Shown: positions 1 through 11,917 of the stretch, in pieces | Layout: every line of letters starts with the position of its first letter | Numbering within the stretch: position 1 is the stretch's first letter | Origin: Pseudogymnoascus destructans | Taxonomy: Eukaryota > Ascomycota > Leotiomycetes > Thelebolales > Thelebolaceae | NCBI RefSeq assembly: GCF_001641265.1 | Contig: NW_020167524.1 | Coordinates: 372,001 to 436,000, forward strand | Direction: 5' to 3' | DNA length: 64,000 nucleotides | Program-made: the position numbers and the translations under genes | Notes under the pieces: model-generated | The model's database searches: none | Seen by the model: only the letters and a program-made list of their open reading frames with translations | What the model was told of the DNA's origin: nothing

Positions 1-791
1 GAATCCTCGCAATCCATCCACGGCAACCGAGACACATCTCCGAAGACCAGATCTGCTATTAAACCACCCATTCTACCCATCCCCCCCCCAAATAAGAATC
101 TCTACCTCGCCGCAGTGCTAGTAGTAGGTCATACGCATCTGTCCAAGTTTATTCATTGCGTCTGTCTGCGCGTTGCATCCCTTGTGTGTGCTGTTGTGGT
201 TGTATGGTACATTTCATCCTCTCCCCCCCTTCCCTCCTCCTTCTCCTTTCACCACACTCCTTTCTTCAAAGTCCCAGTCCGAGTTTCAATCAGCCATAGC
301 TATAGCAAAGGACATCCGACATCCGCCTCCCCGATCTCCACGAAACAGAAAATATAGAAACCCAATCAAATAATCTCAAAACAAGCTCCGTTACGCGGGG
401 TGTTCGCGGCGTCAAGAACCCCTTGACGGGGGTGCGACGGGGGTGCGACGGGGGTAATGCGCAGTGTTGGTGTTAGATCAAGCATATCAAACAGAAAAAA
501 CGAGATACGACAAACAACTGCAAAAAGACAAATGGCAAACAAAAACAGGGAAATCGATCAAGCATCATGACGCCGGATATAGTCGGGAAAACTCTCTCAA
601 AAAAATCCAACAGTCGTCTCCCCCATTCTATCCACCCCCCATCATTCCCCTCAAACACAGGGACCGCGGGGAGCAGGCTTCAAATTCTTCAATATACAAA
701 CAAGGCAGTTGCGCGCAGCAGCTAGGTTTTCATGGCAAGAGGTGTGTGCGCGTGGTAAACGTAAAACATCATATCGGTCATCCCCCCCACC
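1..791. other. Intergenic, 3' side of the kelch gene
   Basis: No supportable coding region. The interval is downstream of the minus-strand kelch/coiled-coil gene and probably holds its 3' UTR. C-rich and AT-rich low-complexity tracts are present (for example around 80-92 and 600-650) and a short GGGGGTGCGAC-type direct repeat lies at about 427-455. The small frames here are proline/serine-rich and look like noise. Confidence 0.6.
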
Positions 792-3700
792 TCAAAAGAC
801 ATTCCCCTTCGGCCCCGCCGTCGGGGACAACTCATCCGCGCTCCCCTTCCTAACCCTCGTCTCCGCCTCCGCAGAATCAAGACGCTTACGCCAATCAGCC
901 AGGCTGTTGCTCAGACCATGCTGTTCCTGGCTCTGGCTGTCGTCGACATCGGGCTTGTCGACATCGAAGTTCGTGGACTGGCGGTAGTTTTTATTCGTCG
1001 TCTGCCAGTGCGTGCGCAGAGTCTCGAGCTCGGATGCTAAGCTGTCGAGGGCCATGGAGTTGCGGTCGTTAGCGCGCTCGGTGGTATCGCTGTACAGCGA
1101 CTCGCCGGAGACGATGTCGATGTCGCTGAGGTTGCGGGTGTGCCCGCCGGTTTTGGCGTTGCCGGCGACCGCGTCGTTGACAAGGTGGGATTGCCGACGG
1201 TAGTTATCGACGGAGGACTCGACCTGGTCGAGGAGTAAGGAGACCTTCTGTTCGGCGTCCAGGGCGCGCTTCTCGAGGTTCGCGTTCTCCTGCTGCAGCT
1301 GGTCAAGGTCGAGACGCGATTCGTCGTGGGCCTCGGTGACGCGCTCGCGGTCGGCTTTGGTGGACTCGAGTTCTTTGCGGACGTCGGAGAGCTGGTTCTC
1401 CATTTCGGAGCGCGAGGTCTGGATCTCAGCTTGCAGGTTCGAGATTTGGTGGCGGAGTGCCTCCTTTTCTTGCTCCCACTCAGTTGGCTCAGCGGGGCTG
1501 GCGGCCTTGGATCTCACTCCGTCAACTTCGGCCTTTAGGCGGCCATTCTCTCCCTTCAGCTTCGAGAGCTCGTCCTTCATACGCTTGAGCATCTTCTCCG
1601 TGCCCTTCACGTAGTGGACGGCAGACTGGTAGTCGTTCTCTAGCTGAGCGAGCTTCTCACGGTATGTGCTCTCAACCTCCTGTGACTGACAAGCATGGAG
1701 CTGCTTCGTCTCCTCATGAGATTGCTGCGACGTCAACAATTGCTGCTCAAGTTCACGCAGGCGGTTTTGCTCCGGTGAGTCTGAACGCATCTGCGGGCTG
1801 TTCAAGCTACGTGCTCGCGCCGCAGTTATCGGGCTGATGCCACGCTCCTGGAGCAGGTCCTTCAGGGTATTGTGTTGGACATGCACGGCGTTGGTCTCGA
1901 GCTGCTGGTTCGCAATCTGGTGCCTCATCTCCGAGTTGGCAGCCTGCAGAGTCTGCACTTCCTTCATGGTAGACTGGAGCTGCTTGCGGATACTCATGCC
2001 CTCACGGCTGACTTGCTCTTGGTAGGCCTCAAGACCAGCAATGCGCTCCTCTGCACTTCGGAGTTTGTCCGACGCATTGTCCGCAGCGCCTTGGTACTTA
2101 CGCACCAAGACATTGGCCGCTTCAGCCTGAGCCTGGAGGGTGGCGATCTTCTCGCCTCCGGAAGTGGGGCTCATCGGCATATCCCTCGTCGATGCCTTGT
2201 CCAGTCCAGACATAACGGCTTGTCGAAGGCTTTGTGCTTCTGTTGCATGCTTATCGGCAATTTCCTCGGCATCGCGCAGACGCTGGCTCGCAGTTTCGAG
2301 CTCGGAAGTGCGCTCCTCGTGCTCGGAGCGAAGATTGCGCAGCTTGTCCTCAAGAGCCTCGCGCTGGCTGCGCTCTTCCTCTACCTTGCGCTCGAGGTGC
2401 TCCTTCATACCGTGCGCTGCGGCGATAGCTGCTCTCAGAGACCCGAAAGTCTCGCTGTGGTCCTTCGATGTCCCGAGTAGCTCGTTATGCTGTCCCTCCA
2501 AGGTCTCTCTATCAACCTGGAGGAGGTTCGCCTTGGCGACGGCCTCAGCACACAGGATAGACTGTTCTCTGGCCTCCATATGGACGTGGTGCAGTTCAGC
2601 CTTCAAGCTCTCAACCTCCGAGGAATTCTTCTGCTTGTAGCTCTCCAGCTCTGCGATGCGAGCCTGGGCAATATTCGCAGTCTCCTCTGCAAGTTTGCGG
2701 CCATTAGCCTCTGCTTCCACTTCCGCACTCAGACTGTCGATATTCTTCTGTAAGTTCGATTGCGCGCTTAACGCTTGAGCAAGCTTTCGTGCGACATCGG
2801 TTGAGCGATCACCGGATATCGAGTTTGTGTCTCTCGAATCATTATCCAGTTGTGGTGTGCTGGTTTGGCTACCTCCATGGGCGGCAAGCTTTGCCTTTGC
2901 ATACACCGCCTCACTAACAGCAGCATCGCGTTGCTTCTCCACTTCTGCAATCTTCTTAGCAGCAATAATTGCTTGCTGGTCGATAGATCCTTGCACGGAC
3001 GATAGTTCCGAACGCATGGCGATCAGAGCTTCGATCAATGGCCTTTCGGCATCAGAAAACGACGTCGAGATCCGGTTGTCAAGAATAGAGCTTGGGGTAC
3101 CACCTGGTGTGTATCCTGACTTTCTAGCGAGCTCAAGCTCCGAAGCCATCCAGGCATTGCGGTTCCTGAGGTTATCAAGCTCGTTGAGTAATGACACCGT
3201 TTGGGAGTTCCTTGCTGATTTGTTCTTTGCCGAGTTGCTTCCTTGCCTCGAAGGAGGTGGCGGAGAACCTGAACGGTTGGTGACACTCTTCAGAGTCCCC
3301 TCATTGATACTCCCCAACGAGCCCTGCGGGCGACGAGACTTTGATCCCGATCGAGGTAGCTCCACAGACGCCTGCTGCATATTTGTAGGTGGGGCATCGG
3401 TGACGTCCTGCCTAACAACCTCCTGCTTGGCAACAACAATCGGTGCGGTTATTGGTAGTCCGCGCTGTCCGTTGCTGGTAGGACTACCACGAGGAGATAG
3501 AGACAATCCCCTGCTCCCCGGTGCGTTTCTCTCTTGCGATTGGCTGCGCATCGAAGTATCGATACTAGGGCCAAAGCCTCTGCTTGGCGGCGGCGGCTTT
3601 CCACGGAACGGGTTACCTTGCTGCGGTGCGCCGTTGGGCCTACTAGGAGCCATTCCTTGAGGGGGTGGTCCAGCCGGTGCCTGCATCAGCGATGCACGAG

Positions 3701-5499
3701 GTAGCTTTGAGCCTATACCTAGGCCTTGCAGAGGCGCCGAACCAGGGCCCGGGCTGTCTCTACCCATATCCATTCCGTCGACTCCTAGAGGCCCATTCGG
3801 CCGGCCACCATACATGTTCTGTTGTCCCATAACGCTTGTACGTGCCGGTGCGCCATTAAGTCTCTTCATATCAGGTGGTCCATCCCCGGGGCCGCGCGAA
3901 CCCATGAGTCTTCTATCTGCGTCGCTCTGCCTGCGGCCAGCCACCTGCTCCCCAGCTGGGGTCTGTTGGATCATTTGGTCGTTAGGGTAGCGGATCTTGG
4001 ATGTATCGAGCAGGAAAACCACAGACAGGTCAGTCGCATCTCGCGAAGCCGTGCTAGGCTCTCCTCCGAGGACAACAATCTGCTTTCCATACGCTGTCAT
4101 GCTGTGGCCGGACCGAGCGGACGGCGATGGGCCCATATTCTGGAATGTATACCAACGACGACTTGAGATCCTGAAGGCCGCCAGATCTCCGAGATCTGCA
4201 CCCTCTTCGGTGCGCCCACCAAAAATGTACATGACATCGTCTACTATCGTCGCAGCATGGCCTTCTCTAGGTGCTGGGATGTATCCTATACAGTCTAACT
4301 GGGTCCAGGCGTTTGGTACTGGATCGTAGCACCAGACATCATTGAACCACTGGAACCCGTTGGTGCCACCGAATCTGACATCTATTAGTCTCGTAATTTA
4401 TATGTAGAGGTCTGATAACTTACAGATAAAGACATTCGTTCCATGTGACAATGGAGTGATTGGTACGTGGAGGCGGGATGCTCCCATCAGTCGCCATCTC
4501 ATCATTTTGGATCAGCATCTCCCAGCGGTTGGTTGGTACTTGAAGTAGGTTAAGATCGAATGCAACCAGGTCATTCATAAAGTAACCCTCCACTTGACCA
4601 CCAAATACGTAGATTTTTGACCCGACGATGTTCAGGGAATGTCCGTATCTTCCCGCAGGCCTTGGGCCGGCAGGTACAGCCCTTGACCATTGGCGTGTAG
4701 CTGTATATATCATAAGTAAAAAGGTTGAGACTGAGGAGTGGTTGAACCTACATGTGTTCAAGAGGTATAAGGTCTCATCCAGCACATCGCTGTCGTCCAT
4801 CTTGGTATCACCACCGTAGACAATGAATGCATTTCCCACGAGCAAACTCGCATGGCCAACTCTTGGTCCCGGACCTTCTGCGGTTGTAGCCAGCGGGTAG
4901 CAAGCCATATTTCCTCCTCCACCTTCTACCAACCATAGATCACCCTTAACAGTCGAGCTGTTAATCAAGCCACCCATTATATATATGTCACCGTCCTTCG
5001 AGGACACCGAGTTAACGGCCGCGCCATATCGGGGAAACGGACTCGGATGCGACGATGTGAAGGTTAATTTTCGATATGTCCAAGGGTATAGCGCTGTATT
5101 CGGAGCTGAATTTACAGGCTGGACAGCCGGCGCGGTTGCATTTCGTAGCTAAGTTCCGCGTCAGCGATTATCAGGGAACGTTGCATCCACAATGCGACAT
5201 TGTAGCCAGGAACAACTCACTGGCAAATCCGACTTCTCCAAGCCGCCCGTTCCTCGCCTCACGGGTCCCTTGGGGTCCGGACTAGGCGCATTGCCGTGGA
5301 AAGACTTGATCGAATTATTGATGCTACCAGTCGGCGTCGGGGTTTGGCTCAGCGTCGACCCATCCTTCTCATCCTTCGATCCTCGCCCATTGGCGCCATG
5401 CAGCGACGCCTGTGATCCCGCGGCCGAGCCTTTCTCGTCAGCCTTTGTCGCCGCAGCGGCCTTCTCCTGGTTCTTCTTGCTCTTGAAGAGGAAAGCCAT
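792..5499 (-). CDS. TEA1: Kelch-repeat and coiled-coil cell polarity protein (Tea1/KelA family)
   Basis: Predicted cell-end marker. Tea1/KelA proteins ride microtubule plus ends and direct formin and actin to growth sites. Four exons on the minus strand: 5499-5221, 5118-4752, 4700-4424 and 4374-792, giving about 1,501 residues. The introns (5220-5119, 4751-4701, 4423-4375) have GTGAGT, GTAGGT and GTAAGT donors and keep the frame. The N-terminal third holds kelch blades with paired glycines (IYIMGG, FIVYGG, IYVFGG, MYIFGG, IVVLGG), roughly residues 100-420. A Ser/Pro/Gly-rich linker follows, then several hundred residues of Glu/Lys/Gln-rich coiled coil. Length and order match the family (kelch propeller, then long coiled coil). 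The start is the first ATG of exon 1, with a trinucleotide repeat 8 bp upstream. Confidence is high for the family and slightly lower for the exact first intron. Confidence 0.93.
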
Positions 5500-5507
5500 T
5501 ATTCGTA

Positions 5508-5550
<43 letters not shown>
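5508..5550. repeat. (GTC)n microsatellite in the 5' leader of the kelch gene
   Basis: About 14 uninterrupted GTC/GAC triplets end 8 bp before the start codon of the kelch/coiled-coil gene. On the coding strand this reads (CGA)n/(GAC)n inside the presumed 5' UTR. The Arg-rich and Asp-rich frames that cross it are by-products of the repeat. Confidence 0.9.
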
Positions 5551-5551
<1 letters not shown>

Positions 5552-5932
5552 TCGGCGAGCGGTGGTCGCTTATCGTATTACTTGTTGCCGCGCCCGGGCG
5601 GACGGATGCGTGATCTATGCCAATGCGCCGAAAAGGGATATGCAGTATTCGAGGTCGGGATGCAGTGTCGATGACGGTGTCGGTGGTTTGCTTGCGATGG
5701 GGTGGTGGTGGTGGACAGGAATCGCGAAAAAATGTCGAGGGTTGGGTGTGGAAGATGGCTGGGAATTGGCACGGGGTTCGAATTAGAGTGCGGGCGGGCA
5801 CGCGTGGAGGCGTAGTTAACGATGTCGATAGGTGATCTGCAAGTGGATTAGTTGACTTTTGGGTGAGTGATGTCTCCAATGTCCCCCACAGACTGGCAGT
5901 TTGGATGTCTCTAACAAAACGGGGCCGTCGTC

Positions 5933-5964
5933 GGGAGGCTGGGAGGCTGGGAGGCTGGGAGGCT
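5933..5964. repeat. GGGAGGCT tandem repeat (4 copies)
   Basis: Four perfect adjoining copies of the octamer GGGAGGCT in intergenic DNA. Confidence 0.9.
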
Positions 5965-6243
5965 AATTACCTTTGCAACAAGTCGATCAGGAGAAAGCAC
6001 TCTACAACGCCAACAACGAACGGGATTCAAGGGTGAATTGAGTCGACAATGAACAAATAAGTCAACAGTACTCTCATGATTGTAGAATAACTTTCGATCG
6101 ATAGGGACTCTACGCATATACTGGACAATTTTGTAACCCCTGAGCTGGCTGGTGTCGTTAACATTTTGGGCGTTTCCGCCAGCTTTCTGAAAGAGGAAAA
6201 GGGAAGGGAAGGGGGTAACACGACCGTTTGCGTCTAGTGTAGC

Positions 6244-6384
6244 CATCGTCGCCTACGATCCTCGCATACAATCCCCGCACCGTCGCATACAATCCTCGCA
6301 TACAATCCTCGCATACAACCCTTACAATCCTCGCATCCTCGCATACAATCCTTACATTATACAATCCTCACATACAATTCTCAA
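6244..6384. repeat. Minisatellite with a CCTCGCATACAAT unit
   Basis: About ten imperfect, partly truncated copies of a 13 bp unit (CCTCGCATACAAT and variants CCCCGCA, CCTTACA, CCTCACA). There is no spacer structure, so it is not a CRISPR-type array. The window begins with a related string (GAATCCTCGCAATCC). Confidence 0.85.
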
Positions 6385-7241
6385 CTATCCCTCTACAGTA
6401 CATGGCCGACCTAGAGTCATTACTGCTCATATGCATGGGAAATCTAGAGGATTGCAGTGCGTGAACCGCTCGCTGTATGGTAATCTCAACCGGCGTAGAT
6501 CACCATTCACCCACAGACTTCCATGAGGCTTTGTATACCTATACGGGAGTACGTATTTGCCCCTTCCTTCCCAATTTCGTGTGCTATGTATATCCCTTCG
6601 CCATTTCGCCCTTCCCTCTCCACACCTCATGCACGACGAGCTTTCCCCATCACAACCAGCGCCGCCCGACCAATGACATGTCGTGTCGCATCGTCGCAAC
6701 TCCCGAAACGTGCCTGCGTCGGCTTGGTGGAAGCCAACGCCAACCCATAGGCCAGACCGGAGGCAACGCCATGCTCCAAAAAGAGACGTTGCTCCGCATC
6801 TCTGTCTTGGGTGACGCCAGGCGTGCAGTTCTGACAGCTCCGAACAGCCGGGTGTGGTATCCGAGGGTATAAGTCGTGGTTCCTACCAATAAATAACTTG
6901 TGCAACTCATCTTGGCTGCTTATACAAGCCTAATCGTGAATACTGTAGGAGTGAGAGAAACTCCTCGCATCCCGCATTCGCGCCCTCATTGGCTGGTATT
7001 AAACGATCATACCCTCAGCATGGCCCTGATTCTTGGATCACCCCATGGCTCAGATGTCGGAATGATAACTCGTTTCGACAGATGTGCATATATATGATGA
7101 AATCGCTGTGATGACGATAATTGCTGGTGTCAGTAACAATGACTGAAACAGAAACAGAAACAGAACCGCTCAATCACTTGGGGCTGTAGTAAATATCCAG
7201 ATACTCGGAAACAGGCTTAAAGATATCCTGAACTACTGGTA

Positions 7242-8770
7242 TCAATCCTTGACCACATTCGGCCCCTCATCAGGCGTTTTGCCCGGAACACATTGCCAGC
7301 TGCACCCCCTCCTCATAAACGGCAGTTGGCTCTCTATAACATCCCTCGGTCGCACCGTCTCCTCGGACGTAACCTTCCCCGCCGGCGACTGTTCAATCTC
7401 CCACCATTCAATCCATTCCGTCCTCGGGATCACAAACCTCCTGTCACATATAGTACATTTCCTCCCCGGCACCTCCGTCTCGCGCAGGTTCCTCGCATTG
7501 TCCAGCAGATGTTGGAGCTTCTCCGGGTAGTCTCCGCTCAGATACTCATCCAGATTCGGCATGTTCGGCGTGTCAGCCCAGGTCTTGACGCATAGTTCCA
7601 GCAGTGATGGCGTGTTAGAGGTGGGCCGGGCCGTTGATGCCTCGGGTCCTTTCACTGGAGAGCCGTGAAGGTCGAAGAATTTGACCTGGGAGCGACACTT
7701 GAATCTTCGTCTCCATTCGGAGTGTCTGGCGTGGTCATGTTCGGGGTTGTCGCAAGTTTTGGAGCCCCATGTCCTCTCATCACTGGCACCTTCTACGGGC
7801 AGCCCAGTCTCTGTGATGTCGTCGGATGCGGATGGTTCATAGAACGGGTTTGGGTGAAGATGAAGTATCTTTATCTTGCTCGGGCAGGACAGCAACTCTA
7901 GCAGCTCAAACGGAAGCGAGCGAAGGGCATTGTTGGAAGCGTTCAGCTCCGTGAGGCGCCGTAGTCTGTTGATTGACGTTGGCAGCTCCGTCAGCTCGTT
8001 GCTGCGCACACTCAACACGCTCAAGTTCTCCAGGTTGAATATCTCCCCAGGCAAACGCTTCAGTTCATTTCTAGCCAAAAATATTCTCAGTTTTGGGAGG
8101 AGGGTTTGGTATGATCCTTGAGTCAAAACTGGAATGGACGAGAAGGAGGCGAGAGGTCTAATGGCTGAGTTTGAGAGACTTGTCAGGCCCTTTCCACTAG
8201 AATATCTTCGTTGGTCTGCAGTCTATAGAGCATCTTGAATGAGGGGATAACATACGAGAGATCCACATCCTCGTTGCCTTCCTCTAGGCACTGTTGGATG
8301 TGCTGGCGAGCCTGATCTTCCTGGGATGGGTATTGCGCAGAAGGTATGATGACACGGCTACGAAGCGGAGACGGTCGCATCGCCATCGGCAACCCATTTG
8401 CCAAAAACGAAGTAACCGGCGCCCCCTTCAAAAAATCATAATCCGCGTCATCATCCGTACTATCGCTCCCCAGCCAAACTCCACTATCAAACTGTCTCTC
8501 CAACGTCCTCTTCACCTTCCGTTCCCCTTGATTAGATAAAGAATTATCAGGCTCCTGCTTATACCACGGCCCCTTATATCTCATCTTCTGTCGCCGCTTT
8601 GGATCCGAGTAATTCTCAGCGCTGGGGTCATCGTCGCTCGAAAATAGCGGGGGATCGCTCGATGCCGGCGCTGAGCTCAGGCGCGCGCGCTTTCCGGGGC
8701 GACCTGTGTTGCTGTAGAAGCTTGGGGCTAGGCCCTTGGGCAATGAAGGCAGTAAAGGCTCGTCGGCCAT
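7242..8770 (-). CDS. Leucine-rich-repeat protein with a C-terminal cysteine motif
   Basis: Two exons: 8770-8256 and 8196-7242, 489 residues. I placed the 59 bp intron (8255-8197, donor GTATGT, acceptor TTCTAG) because joining there yields a canonical LRR opening, VDLSGKGLTSL, in frame. The N-terminal ~170 residues are disordered, with a basic patch (KRARLSS) and acidic stretches. Three to four LRRs follow (LRIFLARNELKRLP, LSVLSVRSNELTELP, LTELNASNNALRSLP), about residues 190-275. The C-terminal part has a CTICDRRF pair of cysteines followed by an aromatic WIEWWE string, possibly a small metal-binding fold. The architecture resembles nuclear LRR proteins of filamentous fungi. I cannot name it or assign a function. 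Confidence 0.85.
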
Positions 8771-9257
8771 TGCATAGGCCCAGTTTCAGAGCATTCTAGG
8801 TGCGCAGGGTATTGTGGCGTGAGTATGGTGAGAAGTGAGAAGTGAGAAGTGAGAAGTGTTATCCCTCAATCACGTCGCGTGAGACACGCGTCTGTGCTTC
8901 GGACCCTTCTTTTGCCCCGCCTCTCAGCCTTGTCTCTCAGCCTTGGCCCTCCTTCAGACAGCTCCATATGTTAGGCAAGAGCGGGAGATAAACTATTTAT
9001 CTCCTCTTCGCTCAGGTAAACCTCTCACTGGCAATGAAATAATCGCATCTGTTCCTTCGAAGGTACTTTTAACAAGGTCTATATGGCTATCAAGCTTCGA
9101 GCACGGGTCGGAGCTGTCGATCTGAAAGATATATCTATAATCTACCAGTCCTCGATTCCCAAGTAAACTGCAGAGTGTATACTCCGCATTGTAGCGCGGC
9201 TCTTATAGACTTGGTAAAACCGACCAGGTTTCCCATCTCCCGCTGGTATCATGAGTA
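8771..9257. other. Intergenic with a GTGAGAA heptamer repeat
   Basis: No gene is seen. GTGAGAA is repeated just over four times at 8828-8858, within the presumed promoter of the LRR gene. The rest is unique sequence, probably including the 3' UTR of PLP2. Confidence 0.6.
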
Positions 9258-10074
9258 TCATTCCCAGTCCTCATCGTCCTCCTGGTTCACTGGACGAGTG
9301 CTGCCACGTAGTCCCGAGCGTTTCGGAGCTTCATCTTGATCCTCCGCCTCTCTCCTCCGTTTCGATATCCTTATATCGTTACTCTTGACAGCACCGACTT
9401 CGAGGAGCAGGCTATCGATGTCGCTCATGTTTGTCCTTACTCCACTCAGCAAGACCAATGTCACAATCTGCTTAACCATATCTCCATCTTTGTAAATCAG
9501 GATCGTCGGGCAATTCCTGTCCGGATATCCTTCAATACACTGGTCCCCTCTCATCTCGCAGAATTTGATCTCCCCAAACTCCCTGGCAGCGTCACTCCAT
9601 AGTTCCGTCAAAACCCTACTCTCAACGTTTGTCCCCAGGCCAGATGTGAGGTTCACAAGCACCACCTCGCTCTTCGATGCCTCCGTCACTTCTCTGGAAT
9701 AGTCGGGCTTGGATAGCGGGTAGACAGTGCCGTGTTTAGACTTCTGTGCTAGTGCGTTCATTTCCATCACCCGTTGCATCCGGTATTTCTCCAAGAATGC
9801 ATCATCCTCATCATCCTCAAGCTCGTCCAGCTCATCCAGATCCTTGCCCTCAAGGCGATTCTCATGTGCAAGTCGTCGGCCTTCGAGGATAGCCTCTTCG
9901 ATCATAGGCGTTGGGGACGGGGGTTTTTCTGGTATGACGCCATGTTTCCGCAGGATATCGTTCCTGCATAGGTGTTAGGAGAGCTTTGGAAGGGCGAAAG
10001 AGAGCTTACCATTCTGTGTCTGCGTTGGGGTCGTCTATGGGCACATTGATTCTCTCGTCCATGGGGGCCGCCAT
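9258..10074 (-). CDS. PLP2: Phosducin-like protein 2 (thioredoxin-fold CCT co-chaperone)
   Basis: The Plp2 family binds the CCT/TRiC chaperonin and helps fold actin and tubulin; it is essential in yeast. Two exons: 10074-10010 and 9963-9258, 256 residues. The 46 bp intron (10009-9964) has a GTAAGC donor and a TGCAG acceptor. The exon join gives a Trp codon, followed by NDILRKHGVIP, the conserved N-terminal helix of phosducin-like proteins. An acidic segment (about residues 60-80) precedes the thioredoxin-like domain (about 100-215), which has a degenerate active site (NCPTILIYKDG) as expected for phosducins rather than redox-active thioredoxins. The tail is basic, then acidic (ending EDWE). 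The start is the ATG opening MAAPMDERINVP. Confidence 0.92.
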
Positions 10075-10854
10075 TCTGGGGGTTTGTATGTGGTGGTTTC
10101 TGTTGCCTGTTGCACACAGTTGTGACGGAGATTCGGTGGTGGGCGGGCCGTTAGGAGCCTGGCGGGGTAGCAACTCGAATGAACTTCCCAAATATAGATA
10201 TTGATATATAATTTACGAGTTATTTCTGCATGGCTACAAAGTGATATTGCTATAGTTTCGATTTTATTTTGATCAGAGTTTCTTGACTATCTATTCATGT
10301 TTTGGTCCAGATCACTGTCCCGTTCGTCTAGCCCTGATAAAAGATGGAATATCACGGCTTTTACCTGCGCGTTTGTACCCCTTACAAGAGCTCCCAAGTT
10401 CACTCTATACTGTCACAAAATCGCCACGCGTCGTTTCACAAGCGTTGTTAATACTGTAGAACGCCAGGAGGCAAAGGACACCGAGGCTGTAGAGTCACAG
10501 AAGTTGGTGGCGCCGGAAAGAAGGTTTTCGAGTCAGAGGGGCCGCATAGTCACAGAAGAATCCAAAAACGATCGTTCCAAGACGGTAACTTCATCGGCAT
10601 ATCGTCTTTTCCCTTTTTATTTCGTTTTGCCATCGTCGAAACTGGTATTTCTGTGCGCTTATCTCATCTGTCGCCACCAAACTTTCTCCGCAATCGCCAA
10701 CCGGCCAGTCTCCAGCGGCCTTCGCTTAACCCACTAGCTCCAAAATATCCCACAAGCATTTTCCAAACTTTCCACTATACCACATCACCCGGCAACATCA
10801 ACGAGCCATCAATCACCGCCAACACGCCAAAATCACCAACACTGATCAGGCAAA
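10075..10854. other. Divergent promoter region between PLP2 and RPS27
   Basis: About 780 bp between two divergently transcribed genes. A 146-codon open frame from about 10297 has no recognisable domain and overlaps the expected RPS27 promoter and leader, so I do not call it. A pyrimidine- and A-rich stretch before 10855 fits a ribosomal protein leader. Confidence 0.55.
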
Positions 10855-11174
10855 ATGGTCCTCGCTGTTGATCTCCTCAACCCTTCGGCGTCTGCCGAAG
10901 CACGTAAGCACAAGCTGAAGGTATGAACGACTCTAGAACACCAGGGGCAAAACTGGCAACTGGAACAACCCAAACTAACATTGCGATGCAGAACCTCGTC
11001 CCAGCGCCGAGATCCTTCTTCATGGACGTCAAGTGCCCCGGCTGCTTCACGATCACCACCGTCTTCTCCCACGCACAAACCGTTGTCATCTGCGCCGGCT
11101 GCTCGACCGTTCTCTGCCAGCCCACTGGAGGAAAGGCCAGGCTCACCGAGGGCTGCTCTTTCCGCCGCAAGTAG
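10855..11174 (+). CDS. RPS27: 40S ribosomal protein S27
   Basis: Component of the small ribosomal subunit with a zinc-ribbon fold. Two exons: 10855-10920 and 10992-11174, 82 residues, the usual eukaryotic eS27 length. The intron (10921-10991) has a GTATGA donor and an ATGCAG acceptor and splits after residue 22. The zinc ribbon is complete: CPGC (about residues 37-40) and CAGC (about 56-59) form the CX2C...CX2C pair. The C-terminus (GCSFRRK) is the family signature. Being short and split by an intron, it is easily missed by long-ORF searches. Confidence 0.96.
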
Positions 11175-11917
11175 ACTTGGCGCCTCGCTACTTCTTCGAC
11201 TCGCACCAGCACACTACCGGTGAAAAACTCCCCAAAGATGGGCAACAGCAACAGTGGGCGATGTAAGGGTGGAACTTGGGATTGGGAAGGAAAGCACGAC
11301 GCTATCTGCTGTATTCTTGGGGCCTAGGCTGGTAGCTTACGGTTCTGAGTAGCTGGTAGCTTACGGTTATGAATGAATAACTGTGCTGGTAGCTTACGGT
11401 TCTGAGTAACTGTGCTGGAGTAATGAATACTGCTTTGCCTCAGTCGTGCATTGAATGCCAGTAACCCTAGCAACTGTTTGTGAATACCGGCTTGCTTTCG
11501 GAGTCGTGCATTGAATGCCAGTGAGCCTGGTGAATCCTGTTTTTCCTCAGTCATGCATTCAATACCAGTAAATCTATCAAATCTTTGTGATTACAGTCCA
11601 TATATTGCATTGAATGTTTGCTTGTACTATAGTAAATGATGCAGCTAACACTGTAGCCTGCCGCAGGCAAATTCGTCCATGCTCCTCACGTGCTCCCAAT
11701 CCACGCCTTTATCAACCGCATCGTAGCCAAATTTAATCATAACCCCCGAAGCAGCCACCTTTCACCCCATCCGGTTTCACCTGAACTCCAGCGCCAACCC
11801 CGCACCCTCATCCTCAACCTCTCCACTCCAAAACACTCGAGCTCATGAAGTAACCTTCATCCCAATCTGAAAATACACTCATCCTCACACCACCAGTCGT
11901 TTCCCTCACAAGCTACA
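11175..11917. other. RPS27 3' region and promoter of the RNR inhibitor
   Basis: No gene is seen. The first half holds a composite minisatellite (11329-11570). The last ~200 bp are C/A-rich (many CCACC and CTCAACC strings), as is usual for a promoter and leader in this genome. A CACGTG hexamer is at about 11687. Confidence 0.55.
11329..11570. repeat. Composite minisatellite downstream of RPS27
   Basis: Two interleaved imperfect repeat families. The first is GCTGGTAGCTTACGGTTCTGAGTA (three to four copies, 11329-11420). The second contains GTCGTGCATTGAATGCCAGT and relatives (three copies, 11445-11570) with CTCAG and CTGTTTG spacers. Copies differ by short deletions. No CRISPR-like spacing. Confidence 0.8.

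Larger units (their letters stand above)
5551..7241. other. Intergenic region with small tandem repeats
   Basis: This holds the promoter side of the kelch gene and the 3' side of the LRR gene. I see no supportable gene. It contains a 4 x 8 bp GGGAGGCT repeat (5933-5964) and a 13 bp minisatellite (6244-6384). The remaining short frames on both strands lack recognisable domains. Confidence 0.6.

Noticed and set aside
6244..6384. Regular repeats resembling a CRISPR array
   Set aside because: The units are adjoining 13 bp repeats without unique spacers, in a eukaryotic nuclear sequence.
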